A stretch of 14,187 bases of DNA from CBFGTV01 sp965652145. Lineage in GTDB: Bacteria; Bacillota; Clostridia; Peptostreptococcales; Natronincolaceae. The stretch lies in assembly GCA_965652145.1 (NCBI GenBank), contig CBFGTV010000084.1, forward strand, positions 1 through 14,187, written 5' to 3'. Numbering within the stretch: position 1 is the stretch's first letter; every line of letters begins with the position of its first letter. A model generated the notes under the pieces. It saw nothing but the letters and a program-made list of their open reading frames with translations. It was not told the origin of the DNA and made no database searches. A program made the position numbers and the translations under genes. Positions 1-7,946 of this stretch are shown piece after piece.

Positions 1-20
1 TGTTATATTAATTTGAAATT

Positions 21-57
21 TAATCCCATAAACTCATCTGTTGGGATTATTTTTTTT
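21..57 (+). terminator. Rho-independent terminator of an upstream gene
   Basis: Perfect 8-bp stem TAATCCCA (21-28) / TGGGATTA (42-49) with a 13-base loop, followed directly by a run of eight T (50-57). No gene is visible before it in the window, so it should end transcription of a gene lying to the left. The stem is AT-rich, but the T-run makes the call fairly safe. Confidence 0.75.
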
Positions 58-270
58 ATAAAAAATACTGTTAAATTTTAAATTTATAATAATAGATTAT
101 GGTTTTTGAGAAGTACATTTAATATTTAAATTAGATGTGTTTCAATTTAGCGCAGTTGTACAATAATAAAACTATAAAATGCACCAAAAGAGAACAAGAG
201 AGGACTGTTGATTATTTAACAATAAAGAGAATATTCTGAAAAAACCGCTTTCTGGTTGATTTTCATAAAC

Positions 271-286
271 TGGCATACGTATTGCT
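271..286 (+). promoter_or_regulatory. Sigma-54 (-24/-12) promoter for the alcohol dehydrogenase
   Basis: TGGCATACGTATTGCT matches the sigma-54 consensus TGGCAYR-N4-TTGCW. The invariant GG (272-273) and GC (284-285) are separated by exactly 10 bases. Transcription would begin near 297, 31 bases before the ATG at 328. An AGGGAGGTGA stretch at 291-300 sits at this predicted start and is not the working ribosome site; AAGGAGG at 314-320 is. Such a promoter needs an AAA+ activator. The one at 3943-5670 is the only candidate in the window, but whether it acts here is unknown. Confidence 0.8.
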
Positions 287-327
287 TTAAAGGGAGGTGA
301 ATTAAAAAAAATTAAGGAGGAATAACG

Positions 328-1491
328 ATGGAAATTGCAGATCAAGTATTTGGTTATTTTATGCCTACAGTAAATTTAATGGGCCCCGGTTCAGTAAAGC
401 AGGCTGGCCAGCAGGCAAAGGGACTGGGAGCGACAAGAGCATTAATTGTAACCGATTCAGGTCTTTTTAAGATGGGAACTGCTGATCAGGTAAAGAATAT
501 AATTGAAGATTCGGGACTTAGTGCAGTTATTTTTCCAGGCGCCCAGCCCAACCCTACTGATACAAATGTTCATGATGGTTTAAGGGTATTTAAGGAGGAA
601 AAGTGTGATTTAATTGTTTCCCTGGGGGGAGGATCAGCCCATGACTGTGCCAAGGGAATTGGTATTGTGGCGGGAAATGGAGGCCATATACGGGACTATG
701 AAGGAATTGATAAAAGCACAAAGCCAATGATTCCATTAATCGCCATTAATACTACTGCAGGTACAGCCAGTGAAATGACCCGTTTCTGTATTATAACCAA
801 TACCAATACCCATGTGAAAATGGCCATTGTTGATTGGCGATGTACAGCCACTGTATCCATTAATGATCCTGTATTAATGATTAAGATGCCGGCTTCCTTA
901 ACTGCCGCCACAGGAATGGATGCCCTAACCCATTCTGTTGAAGCCTATATGTCTACAGCTGCTACCCCCCTGACAGATTCTGCTGCACTAATGTCCATCA
1001 AACTGATCGGGGAAAATCTGCGGCAGGCTGTAGCCAATGGAGAAAATTTTGAGGCAAGGAACAATATGGCCTATGCTCAATTTCTTGCCGGCATGGCATT
1101 TAACAATGCCAGTCTGGGTTATGTCCATGCCATGGCCCATCAATTAGGAGGGTTTTACGATTTGCCCCATGGTGTCTGCAATGCCATCCTATTGCCCCAC
1201 GTAGAACGGTTTAATCTGATCAGCAACCCCAACCGCCTGGCAGATATCGCCCAGGCCCTGGGGGAAAATATTACAGGGCTTTCTGTTAGGGATGCTGCCG
1301 AAAAGGCCTTGGACGCCATTGTCAGGCTTTCAAAGGATATCGGAATCCCACGAGGGTTAAAGGAACTGGGAGTCAAAGAAGAAGACTTGAAAATTATGTC
1401 AGAAAATGCCATGAAGGATGCCTGCAGCCTAACAAACCCAAGAAAAGCATCCTTAGATGACATCATCCAGATCTTTAAAGATGCCATATAA
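328..1491 (+). CDS. Iron-containing (group III) alcohol dehydrogenase
   Basis: This is a cytoplasmic NAD(P)-dependent dehydrogenase interconverting alcohols and aldehydes. At 387 residues it has the usual length of the family. The N-terminal dinucleotide-binding half carries a GGGSAHD stretch near residues 100-106. The C-terminal helical half carries the metal ligands D198 and H202 (GMDALTHSVEAY), H267 (HAMAHQLGG) and H281 (DLPHGVCNA), the full Fe-ADH set. The start is fixed by AAGGAGG at 314-320, seven bases before the ATG. It is a single-gene unit between a sigma-54 promoter and a terminator at 1510-1543, so it appears to be expressed on demand. The true substrate (ethanol, butanol, a branched alcohol or a diol) cannot be read from the sequence. 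A role disposing of reducing power from amino acid fermentation is inference. Confidence 0.92.
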   Translation: MEIADQVFGYFMPTVNLMGPGSVKQAGQQAKGLGATRALIVTDSGLFKMGTADQVKNIIEDSGLSAVIFPGAQPNPTDTNVHDGLRVFKEEKCDLIVSLGGGSAHDCAKGIGIVAGNGGHIRDYEGIDKSTKPMIPLIAINTTAGTASEMTRFCIITNTNTHVKMAIVDWRCTATVSINDPVLMIKMPASLTAATGMDALTHSVEAYMSTAATPLTDSAALMSIKLIGENLRQAVANGENFEARNNMAYAQFLAGMAFNNASLGYVHAMAHQLGGFYDLPHGVCNAILLPHVERFNLISNPNRLADIAQALGENITGLSVRDAAEKALDAIVRLSKDIGIPRGLKELGVKEEDLKIMSENAMKDACSLTNPRKASLDDIIQIFKDAI

Positions 1492-1509
1492 TCGTAATCT
1501 TAATAAAAG

Positions 1510-1543
1510 AAGAAGTCCATTGGTTATTGCCAATGGACTTCTT
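1510..1543 (+). terminator. Terminator after the alcohol dehydrogenase
   Basis: Perfect 14-bp inverted repeat: AAGAAGTCCATTGG at 1510-1523 and its complement at 1530-1543, with a 6-base loop TTATTG. It begins 18 bases after the stop codon. The following sequence has only a weak T content, but the stem is long and perfect. Confidence 0.8.
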
Positions 1544-1868
1544 GCTTACTGTATAAATTATGGATTTAAATAATTGTATACTTTTTTAATTAAACAATAA
1601 TATAGCAGATGTGGGGAATGCTGATAATAAGTGTGAAGATATCATTAAAAAATCATTAAAATAAAGGTAGACCATTTAAGTAAAAGAGAAATTATAGTAA
1701 ACTATTACTAGTGGGTATTTGCTGTTATTGTAACAATACTTAATTTATTAAAAAATAATTAAAAATATGAATATAATTTCCTATCTTTTAGGAAAGGATT
1801 TTATTTGAAAGTAGGGAAATATAAAGATATGGAATGATTTTAAATTATAAGGCCAAGAGGTGTTGAGC
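1544..1868. other. Long AT-rich leader before cdaA
   Basis: No gene is seen in these roughly 325 bases. A perfect 7-bp hairpin TTTCCTA (1777-1783) / TAGGAAA (1789-1795) with a 5-base loop lies about 75 bases before cdaA. Weak dyads occur around 1695-1710 and 1727-1737. No -35/-10 pair good enough to call was found; TATAGT at 1693-1698 lacks a proper -35 partner. The cdaA promoter must lie here because a terminator precedes the region, but I cannot place it. No known riboswitch consensus was recognised. Confidence 0.5.
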
Positions 1869-2696
1869 GTGCAGCAATTAATAGAGCTATTTAGATATAT
1901 AGGTATAAAAGATATTGTTGATATGGCCATTGTAGCCTTTGTTTTTTATAAGCTGTATATGCTGATTCGAGAAACCAGAGCAGAGCAGCTGATAAAGGGA
2001 ATCCTGGTATTATTAATTGCAACGCAGGTAAGCGAATGGCTTCAATTACATGTCATCAACTGGATTTTGCGAAATACCATTCAGGTTGGGGTCATTGCCC
2101 TTTTAATTGTGTTTCAGCCAGAGCTCAGACGGGCTCTGGAATACATCGGAAGAACCAAGTTTTTGACGAAATCAATTGTTGATATTGAAGATGAGGAAAT
2201 CAAAATGACTGCCGATGAGGTAACAGAGGCCGTTGCATCTCTATCAAGACAAAAAATTGGCGCATTAATCGTTATAGAACGGGAAATAGGCTTAAATGAG
2301 GTGCTGGAAACGGGAACCAAGATCAATGGGAAAATTTCAAGGGGTCTGCTAATTAATATTTTTATCCCCAATACACCGCTCCATGATGGTGCAGCCATCA
2401 TTAGAAAAACTGAAATTATGGCAGCCGGTTGTCTATTGCCTTTGACTGAAAATACCAATTTAAGCAAGGAGCTTGGTACCAGACACCGGGCCGCCATTGG
2501 CATATCAGAGCGTTCCGATGCCCTGGTGGTGGTGGTTTCAGAGGAAACAGGGGCCATTTCAGTTGCTGAAAATGGGAAGCTGAGCCGCTTCCTGGATGTA
2601 GAGGCCCTCAGAGGAATGCTGATGGATGCCTTTAAGACAGAGGAAAATCCCCAGTGGCAATTTATTAAGTTGAAATGGAGGCAGAAGGATGAATAA
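1869..2696 (+). CDS. cdaA: Diadenylate cyclase CdaA (membrane-bound c-di-AMP synthase)
   Basis: It converts two ATP to the second messenger c-di-AMP, which in Firmicutes controls potassium and osmolyte uptake and cell-wall homeostasis. The first ~90 residues are hydrophobic and consistent with three membrane segments. The cytoplasmic DAC domain follows, with both catalytic signatures: DGA at 173-175 (LHDGAAII) and RHR at 205-207 (GTRHRAAIG). The length of 275 residues is close to the 273 of the B. subtilis enzyme. I chose the GTG at 1869 because AAGAGGTG (1855-1862) lies six bases before it; the in-frame GTG at 1860 and TTG at 1863 fall inside or against that ribosome site. The last 8 bases overlap cdaR, the usual partner, implying translational coupling. 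The identification is firm. Confidence 0.95.
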   Translation: MQQLIELFRYIGIKDIVDMAIVAFVFYKLYMLIRETRAEQLIKGILVLLIATQVSEWLQLHVINWILRNTIQVGVIALLIVFQPELRRALEYIGRTKFLTKSIVDIEDEEIKMTADEVTEAVASLSRQKIGALIVIEREIGLNEVLETGTKINGKISRGLLINIFIPNTPLHDGAAIIRKTEIMAAGCLLPLTENTNLSKELGTRHRAAIGISERSDALVVVVSEETGAISVAENGKLSRFLDVEALRGMLMDAFKTEENPQWQFIKLKWRQKDE

Positions 2697-3912
2697 TTTC
2701 TTTAATCGTAATCTAACCGCCAAAATTATTTCGATACTTTTTGCCTTGGTAATGTGGACCTATGTAATGGGAGAAATCAATCCTCAAATGACCCGAACCT
2801 TTGTTGATGTACCGGTTCAGCTGGAAAGTCTGGATCTTTTAAAGGAGCAGGATCTGGTGATGGTGGGAAATACAGAGCACAACATACGAGTTGTTATCAA
2901 AGGAAGAAGGGATGAGGTTTATAGTATCTCAAAGGAAGACATTAAGGCTTCAATAGATTTGTTAGGTTACCGGATAGGAACCAATACCATTCCTGTAGAA
3001 ATTAATAGCTTTGCCAATATAGAAATTGATTTTTCACCAAAAACAATCCGGGTGGAGCTTGAGGAAGTGATTCGGCGACAGAAGGAGGTTGACCTGGTCA
3101 TTTCTGGAAAGCCAAAGAGTGGGTATGTATTGAACGAGGCCCAGTTTAAGCCCACCATGGTTTCGGTAGAGGGGCCAGAGAGCTTTGTTAATACCGTAGA
3201 TCGAGTGGTGGCAAGGCTGGAGGTAGGGGAGGCCTCAGAAAATATCGTTGCCAGCCTCCCGCTGAAGGCAGTTAATCAAAAGGGGCAAGAAATTACAGCA
3301 GTAGATGTTAAGACTGGCTATATTGACGTCTATTTACCCATAGACAGGCTTAAAACAGTTAAAATTGAACCTAATATTAATGCTGTGGCAGCTCCGGGCT
3401 ATGTAATCAGTAAGATAGAGATAAAACCCAATCAGATTGCCATAAGGGGCCAGGATGAGGTGATTTCCGGCTTAACAGCAATTGAAACAGAGACCTTGAA
3501 TTTTAACAATTTAACCCAAAATCTGGAACAGGAAATAAGCTTTAAGCTGCCAGAGGGAGTTGTATTATTTGATGAAGAGCCAGTTACCTTGAAAATTGAA
3601 GTAAAGCCAGCAGTAGAAAAAAGCTTTACCTTAAACCGATCTAATGTTACCTTCCAGGGCTTGGAGGAAGGGCTAGCTGTAGATCCCACGTCAATTCCTG
3701 AAGAAATAACCCTTAAAATGGTTTTAGCAGAGGACTTGTCTGATTCCATTAAAGAATCAGATATTGAATTAGTGTTGGATTTAGCAGAATTAGATGAAGG
3801 AGAACACCAAATTGTACCCCAAGTGACCATTGATGGAATCACTTCAGAGCAGTTAAAAAGTACTACCATCGAGCCAGGCAGCTTCAATATTCGCATTATT
3901 CCAGAAACCTAA
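2689..3912 (+). CDS. cdaR: CdaR, YbbR-domain regulator of CdaA
   Basis: This is a membrane-anchored extracytoplasmic protein that in Bacillus and Listeria binds CdaA and modulates c-di-AMP production. A single N-terminal signal anchor is visible at about residues 9-28 (AKIISILFALVMWTYVMG). The rest is a beta-rich chain of about four YbbR repeats of ~85-90 residues (roughly 30-110, 115-200, 205-290 and 295-400). Recurring features are motifs such as IRVVIKGRRDEV and IAIRGQDEV, and phrases of the type 'VSVEGPESFV'. The length of 407 residues is at the short end of the family. The ATG overlaps the end of cdaA by 8 bases in ATGAATAA, and the ribosome site lies within cdaA. Normally glmM follows directly; here a sigma-54 regulator follows after 30 bases. 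Confidence 0.92.
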   Translation: MNNFFNRNLTAKIISILFALVMWTYVMGEINPQMTRTFVDVPVQLESLDLLKEQDLVMVGNTEHNIRVVIKGRRDEVYSISKEDIKASIDLLGYRIGTNTIPVEINSFANIEIDFSPKTIRVELEEVIRRQKEVDLVISGKPKSGYVLNEAQFKPTMVSVEGPESFVNTVDRVVARLEVGEASENIVASLPLKAVNQKGQEITAVDVKTGYIDVYLPIDRLKTVKIEPNINAVAAPGYVISKIEIKPNQIAIRGQDEVISGLTAIETETLNFNNLTQNLEQEISFKLPEGVVLFDEEPVTLKIEVKPAVEKSFTLNRSNVTFQGLEEGLAVDPTSIPEEITLKMVLAEDLSDSIKESDIELVLDLAELDEGEHQIVPQVTIDGITSEQLKSTTIEPGSFNIRIIPET

Positions 3913-3942
3913 TACAAGCATCAGATAGATTGAGGTGGTAGC

Positions 3943-5670
3943 ATGAAGAAGGAATTAGATGTTATATTAAGCAGTACCCATGATGCCATGATTGCAGTGG
4001 ATATAAAGGGAAAAATTACGCTGTTTAATCGGGCAGCTGAAAAATTAACAGGTCTTACAGAAAGCCAGGTGATGGGTCAGCCTATTGAAAAATATATTAG
4101 CAGCACCAGGCTGCCCTATATTTTAAAAACAGGGGAGGCTGAATTAAATCAGAAGCAGCCCCTGGGCAATACTTATATTATTACCAGTCGGTTGCCTGTA
4201 AAGGATGAGCAGGGTAAGGTTATTGGAGCAGTGGCGGTTTTTCGTGATATCAGCGAAATAATCGATTTGAATGATCAGATTTATGAGCTAAAGGAAATGC
4301 AGAGCTTGCTGGAGGCGGTTTTTAATTCCACCCAGGATGCCATCACGGTATGTAATGAAAAAGGCCTTCATGTACTGATTAATCCAGCCTATAGCCGTTT
4401 GACAGGGCTAAATCAAAGTGAAATCATTGGAAAGCCCGCCGCTACAGATATATTTGAGGGAGAAAGCATACACATGCAGGTTTTGCAAACCAAAAAACCG
4501 GTGAAATCGGCCCGCTTAAAAGTAGGCCCCCATGCCCGGGAAGTACTGGCCGATGCGGCGCCATTAATAGTGGATGGCGAGCTTAAGGGAAGTGTAGGCG
4601 TTTTACATGATGTGACAGAAATTAAAAAACTGAATAATGAGCTGATGCAGGCAAAGCAGATTATACGAAAGCTCGAGGCCAGATATACCTTTGATGATAT
4701 TATCGCCAAGGATGAAGGGATGCTGGCGGCCATTGAAAAGGCCAAGGAGGCAGCTCTAACCCCTGTGGCGGTTTTGCTTAGAGGAGAAAGCGGTACTGGT
4801 AAGGAGCTTTTTGCCCATGCAATTCACAATCTTTCAAAACGAAAGTATAATCAATTTGTCAGGGTGAACTGTGCCGCCATCAGTGAATCTCTGTTGGAAA
4901 GCGAGCTGTTTGGCTATGAGGAGGGGGCCTTTACGGGAGCCAGGAAGGGTGGTAAGATTGGCTTGTTTGAAGAGGCCCATGGGGGGACCATTTTTCTGGA
5001 TGAAATTGGTGAAATTCCTTTAAGTACTCAGGTGAAGCTCCTTCGGGTATTACAAGAAAAGGAGATTATACGAGTAGGGGGAACCAGTCCTATCAGTATC
5101 GATGTGAGGGTTATTGCAGCAACCAATTTACCCCTTGAAAAGGCTATTGAAAATGGGAAGTTTAGAGAAGACCTGTATTATCGGTTAAATGTATTTCCTA
5201 TTTTCATTCCTCCCTTAAGAAAAAGAAAAAAGGATATTTATCCCTTGGTTCTTCATCTCATTGATAAATTCAATCAGGAATTTGGGCGAAACGGTTCGGA
5301 TATTTCACCAGAGGCCCTGGAGAAGCTAATGGATTACGATTGGCCCGGGAATGTACGGGAGCTGCAAAATTATATAGGTAGAGCCATCATTAATTTAAAA
5401 TACCATGAACAGGTGATTACCAAGGATCAGCTTCCTAAATTCTTTGATAATGATCGGGAGATCCTTTCCAATGCTTTAAAGAGTAATCCGAGCTATTTCC
5501 AGGAGGAAAAGCTAACATTAAAGGCGGCCATAGAAGCAATGGAAAAAAATCTGATACTGGAATGTCTTAGAAAAAATAATGGCAATCGAACAGCCGCTGC
5601 CAGGGAATTGGATATATCGTTGCGCAACTTATATTATAAGATGGAGAAATATAAAATAGAACAATCATGA
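3943..5670 (+). CDS. Sigma-54-dependent PAS-domain activator (BkdR-like enhancer-binding protein)
   Basis: A bacterial enhancer-binding protein of 575 residues that opens sigma-54 promoters using ATP. Two N-terminal PAS sensor domains occupy about 5-108 and 117-232, followed by a short helical linker (LNNELMQAKQIIRKLEA). The AAA+ domain starts near F250 and has Walker A GESGTGKE at 281-288, the sigma-54 contact loop GAFTGA at 328-333 and Walker B FLDEIGE around D353-E354. A Fis-type helix-turn-helix (NRTAAARELDISLRNLYYKM) ends the protein. All catalytic motifs are intact. There is no receiver domain, so the signal is probably a small molecule or redox cue sensed by PAS. The start follows GAGGTGG about seven bases upstream. 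It sits 30 bases after cdaR with no terminator between, and immediately upstream of the sigma-54-driven buk operon, its most likely target. The B. subtilis BkdR-bkd pair is the closest known parallel. Confidence 0.93.
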   Translation: MKKELDVILSSTHDAMIAVDIKGKITLFNRAAEKLTGLTESQVMGQPIEKYISSTRLPYILKTGEAELNQKQPLGNTYIITSRLPVKDEQGKVIGAVAVFRDISEIIDLNDQIYELKEMQSLLEAVFNSTQDAITVCNEKGLHVLINPAYSRLTGLNQSEIIGKPAATDIFEGESIHMQVLQTKKPVKSARLKVGPHAREVLADAAPLIVDGELKGSVGVLHDVTEIKKLNNELMQAKQIIRKLEARYTFDDIIAKDEGMLAAIEKAKEAALTPVAVLLRGESGTGKELFAHAIHNLSKRKYNQFVRVNCAAISESLLESELFGYEEGAFTGARKGGKIGLFEEAHGGTIFLDEIGEIPLSTQVKLLRVLQEKEIIRVGGTSPISIDVRVIAATNLPLEKAIENGKFREDLYYRLNVFPIFIPPLRKRKKDIYPLVLHLIDKFNQEFGRNGSDISPEALEKLMDYDWPGNVRELQNYIGRAIINLKYHEQVITKDQLPKFFDNDREILSNALKSNPSYFQEEKLTLKAAIEAMEKNLILECLRKNNGNRTAAARELDISLRNLYYKMEKYKIEQS

Positions 5671-5701
5671 AAAAAGTTGCATAGAACCATGCAGCTTTTT
5701 T
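5670..5701 (+). terminator. Terminator at the end of the cdaA-cdaR-activator unit
   Basis: 13-bp stem: 5670-5682 (six A then GTTGCAT) pairs with 5689-5701 (ATGCAGC then six T), with one G-T wobble and a 6-base loop AGAACC. It starts on the last base of the activator's stop codon. The A-run/T-run symmetry would let it work in both directions. Confidence 0.85.
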
Positions 5702-5702
5702 C

Positions 5703-5718
5703 ATGCAAAACTTTGCAT
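5703..5718. promoter_or_regulatory. 16-bp dyad, candidate activator-binding site
   Basis: ATGCAAAACTTTGCAT is a perfect inverted repeat of 7-base arms around a 2-base spacer. Its centre is about 135 bases upstream of the predicted sigma-54 transcription start near 5845, the usual distance for an enhancer-binding protein site. The terminator just before it also contains TTGCAT and ATGCAG half-sites. A second palindrome, TTGAAATTTCAA, lies at 5776-5787. Binding by the adjacent activator is inferred from position and symmetry only. Confidence 0.5.
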
Positions 5719-5818
5719 ACAATTAGTTAATTGGATATTAGTGCTATAAGAAACTGTATTTTCCAAGAATCATTATTGAAATTTCAACAAAAAACAATTT
5801 TCAATCGAGCAAATAATT

Positions 5819-5834
5819 TGGCATAGCTTTTGCA
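5819..5834 (+). promoter_or_regulatory. Sigma-54 (-24/-12) promoter of the buk-ptb-vor operon
   Basis: TGGCATAGCTTTTGCA fits the sigma-54 consensus throughout, with GG at 5820-5821 and GC at 5832-5833 exactly 10 bases apart. Predicted transcription start is near 5845, giving a leader of about 80 bases before the buk ATG. The gene for an intact sigma-54 activator ends 150 bases upstream. No competing housekeeping promoter was evident in the gap. Confidence 0.88.
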
Positions 5835-5925
5835 ATGCTAATAATAGCAGATTTCGTAAACAATTGCTTTTCATAATTAGGTAAGAATGGCATCATGAAT
5901 TTCATATCGAGATGAGGTGAATCAA

Positions 5926-7014
5926 ATGAAAGAATATGTTCTGGTGATAAACCCCGGTTCAACCTCAACCAAGGTTGCTATATTCAAAGACGAAGATAAT
6001 ATTTTACAGGCGAATTTAAACCATTCCCCAACAGAATTGGAGAAATTTAAGAGTGTATCAGAGCAATATGACCTGAGAAAAGAAATTATTTTAAAGTGGA
6101 TGAATGAAAACGATTTCCAGTCAGGCCAGCTTAAGGCTGTGGTTGGTCGAGGCGGTTTATTAAGACCAATGCCAGGGGGAACCTATGTGGTGACAGAGGC
6201 CATGTTAAAGGATCTAAAAGCAGGATACCAGGGGGAGCATGCTTCCAACCTGGGTGGTCTGATTGCCAAATCCATTGCAGAGCTGGCAGGGGTAGAGGCT
6301 TTCATTGTAGACCCTGTAGCAGTGGATGAATTTGAGCTTGTAGCCCGGATTTCTGGACTACCTCAAATTGAAAGAAGATCCCTGGGGCATGCCCTGAATA
6401 TTAAGGCCGTTGCTCATCGGGCTGCTGCCAGCTTGGGTAAGGGTTTAGATGAAATTAATTTGATCGTGGCCCATTTGGGTGGGGGCATTTCAGTTGCTCC
6501 GGTAAAGCAGGGCAAGCTGGTGGATTATAATAATGCCAATGAAATGGGACCCTTTTCCCCCGAAAGAACCGGGGGGCTGCCGGTAGGCGATTTGGCAAAG
6601 CTATGTTTTTCAGGTAAATATACTGCCGATGAAATGAAGCGAAAGCTCAGGGGCAAAGGTGGCTTAGCGGCCTATACAGGGAAAAATGATGCTCGTGATG
6701 TTGAAAAGCTCATCGAGGCTGGGGATGAAAGGGCAAAGCTTGTTTATCTTGCCATGGCTTATCAAATTGCAAAGGAAATCGCCTCAATGGCAACAGTGCT
6801 AAAGGGTAAGGTGGATGTCATTGTCTTAACCGGTGGTTTAGCCTATTCCAAAATGCTAATGGAAGCAATTATTGAGAGAGTTGCCTTTATTGCCCCCATA
6901 AAGATTTATCCAGGAGAGGATGAAATGAAGGCATTAAATGAAGGTGCCCTAAGGGTGCTTTCAGGGCAGGAAAAAGCAAAGATCTATGAAAAAGAGGTGG
7001 AAATTAATGATTAA
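5926..7014 (+). CDS. buk: Butyrate / branched-chain fatty acid kinase (first copy)
   Basis: An acetate-kinase-superfamily enzyme that moves the phosphate of an acyl phosphate to ADP, giving the free acid and ATP. The ASKHA phosphate-binding motif INPGSTSTK (8-16), H183-LGGG and the C-terminal VIVLTGG stretch are all present. The length of 362 residues is normal. The start is ATG 5926, served by GAGGTG at 5914-5919; the in-frame GTG at 5917 lies inside that ribosome site. It is first in the sigma-54 operon and overlaps ptb by 8 bases. Oddity: the active-site loop usually reading NNALDGEGPFSPER is here NNANEMGPFSPER (from residue 202), one residue shorter and lacking the DGEG sequence, whereas the second kinase keeps the standard form. 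This may reflect a different acyl preference. Butyrate, isobutyrate, isovalerate or 2-methylbutyrate are all possible substrates. Confidence 0.92.
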   Translation: MKEYVLVINPGSTSTKVAIFKDEDNILQANLNHSPTELEKFKSVSEQYDLRKEIILKWMNENDFQSGQLKAVVGRGGLLRPMPGGTYVVTEAMLKDLKAGYQGEHASNLGGLIAKSIAELAGVEAFIVDPVAVDEFELVARISGLPQIERRSLGHALNIKAVAHRAAASLGKGLDEINLIVAHLGGGISVAPVKQGKLVDYNNANEMGPFSPERTGGLPVGDLAKLCFSGKYTADEMKRKLRGKGGLAAYTGKNDARDVEKLIEAGDERAKLVYLAMAYQIAKEIASMATVLKGKVDVIVLTGGLAYSKMLMEAIIERVAFIAPIKIYPGEDEMKALNEGALRVLSGQEKAKIYEKEVEIND

Positions 7015-7918
7015 GAACTTTAAAGAGGTTATGGAAATTGCCCGTCAAAGAGGGCCAAAGGTCATTTCCGTTGCCTGTGCTCAAGACCAGGAGGTACTGC
7101 TGGCGGTCAATGCAGCTAAAAAAGAAGGAATTGCCGATGCAATTCTGGTAGGAGATCAAGAACAGATTACTAGCATTGCCAAAGAATTAAAAATAGATGT
7201 AAATCAATTTGAAATTATTGATATTAAAGATCTGGCGGAAGCATCATTAAAGGCTGTTGAGCTGGTTTCCAGCGGTAGAGCCCATATGGTTATGAAGGGG
7301 CTGGTAGATACCTCTATTATCCTGAAGGCCGTTTTGAATCAGGAGGTAGGTCTTAGAACAGGGAATGTGTTAAGCCATGTAGCTGTCTTTGATGTAGCTG
7401 GCTACGACAGGCTATTTTTGGTAACCGATGCCGCCATGAACATAGATCCAGATCTTCCAACTAAAAAACAGATTATTGAAAATGCAGTAGAGGTAGCTAA
7501 GGCACTGGATATAGAAATACCCAAGGTAGGGGTAATCTGTGCTAAAGAAAAGCCCAATCCTAAAATGCCTGATACAATGGATGCCCAGGCCCTTGAAGAA
7601 ATGAATCAAAAGGGAGAAATTACAGGCTGTATTGTGGGGGGGCCCTTTGCCCTAGACAATGCAATTTCAGTGGAAGCAGCCAAACATAAAGGAATTGACC
7701 ATCCGGTCGCAGGCTATGCCGATATTTTACTTGCTCCAGATATCGAGGCGGGTAATGTATTATATAAATCCATGGTGTTTTTTGCAAAGGCTAAAAATGC
7801 AGGAGTGATTGTGGGTGCCAAGGCTCCGGTGGTATTGACCTCTAGGGCCGATAGCGATGAAGCCAAGCTTTACTCCATAGCCCTGGGTGTTCTCTGTGCA
7901 GCTAAGCTATTTCAATAG
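7007..7918 (+). CDS. ptb: Phosphate butyryltransferase (phosphotransbutyrylase)
   Basis: It exchanges CoA for inorganic phosphate on butyryl-CoA or branched acyl-CoAs, making the acyl phosphate used by the kinase. At 303 residues it is a full-length member of the PTA/PTB family. Recognisable stretches are HMVMKGLVDTSIILKAVLN, LFLVTDAAMNIDPDL and the GNVLYKSMVFFAKAKNAGV segment near the C terminus. I chose ATG 7007 because GAGGTGG (6994-7000) lies six bases upstream; the in-frame ATG at 6986 has no ribosome site and would extend further into buk. The start overlaps the end of the first kinase by 8 bases (ATGATTAA), indicating coupled translation. It is flanked on both sides by kinase genes. 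Confidence 0.93.
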   Translation: MIKNFKEVMEIARQRGPKVISVACAQDQEVLLAVNAAKKEGIADAILVGDQEQITSIAKELKIDVNQFEIIDIKDLAEASLKAVELVSSGRAHMVMKGLVDTSIILKAVLNQEVGLRTGNVLSHVAVFDVAGYDRLFLVTDAAMNIDPDLPTKKQIIENAVEVAKALDIEIPKVGVICAKEKPNPKMPDTMDAQALEEMNQKGEITGCIVGGPFALDNAISVEAAKHKGIDHPVAGYADILLAPDIEAGNVLYKSMVFFAKAKNAGVIVGAKAPVVLTSRADSDEAKLYSIALGVLCAAKLFQ

Positions 7919-7946
7919 AAACGATTATAGAGAGGTGGATTCAAAG

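Larger units (their letters stand above)
1..327. other. Gene-free upstream region of the alcohol dehydrogenase
   Basis: This AT-rich stretch holds the terminator at 21-57 and the sigma-54 promoter at 271-286. No open frame with a ribosome binding site was found and no convincing -35/-10 pair was seen. A short palindrome AGAATATTCT lies at 228-237 and a weak TGTT-N8-AACA repeat at 206-221. Either could be an activator site, but both are too short to claim. The roughly 200 bases between terminator and promoter are the right size to hold upstream activator sites. Confidence 0.6.

Noticed and set aside
228..237. AGAATATTCT palindrome upstream of the first sigma-54 promoter as an activator site
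   Set aside because: Ten bases of AT-rich palindrome is expected by chance here, it is only about 65 bases from the predicted start, and it does not match the dyad before the buk promoter.
291..300. Strong AGGGAGGTGA ribosome-site-like sequence before the alcohol dehydrogenase
   Set aside because: It lies at the predicted sigma-54 transcription start, and GTG 296 would give only two codons before a stop; AAGGAGG at 314-320 serves the gene.
1621..1665. Short plus-strand frame (MLIISVKISLKNH) in the cdaA leader
   Set aside because: Thirteen codons with only a poor GGGG upstream and no sign of conservation that I can judge.
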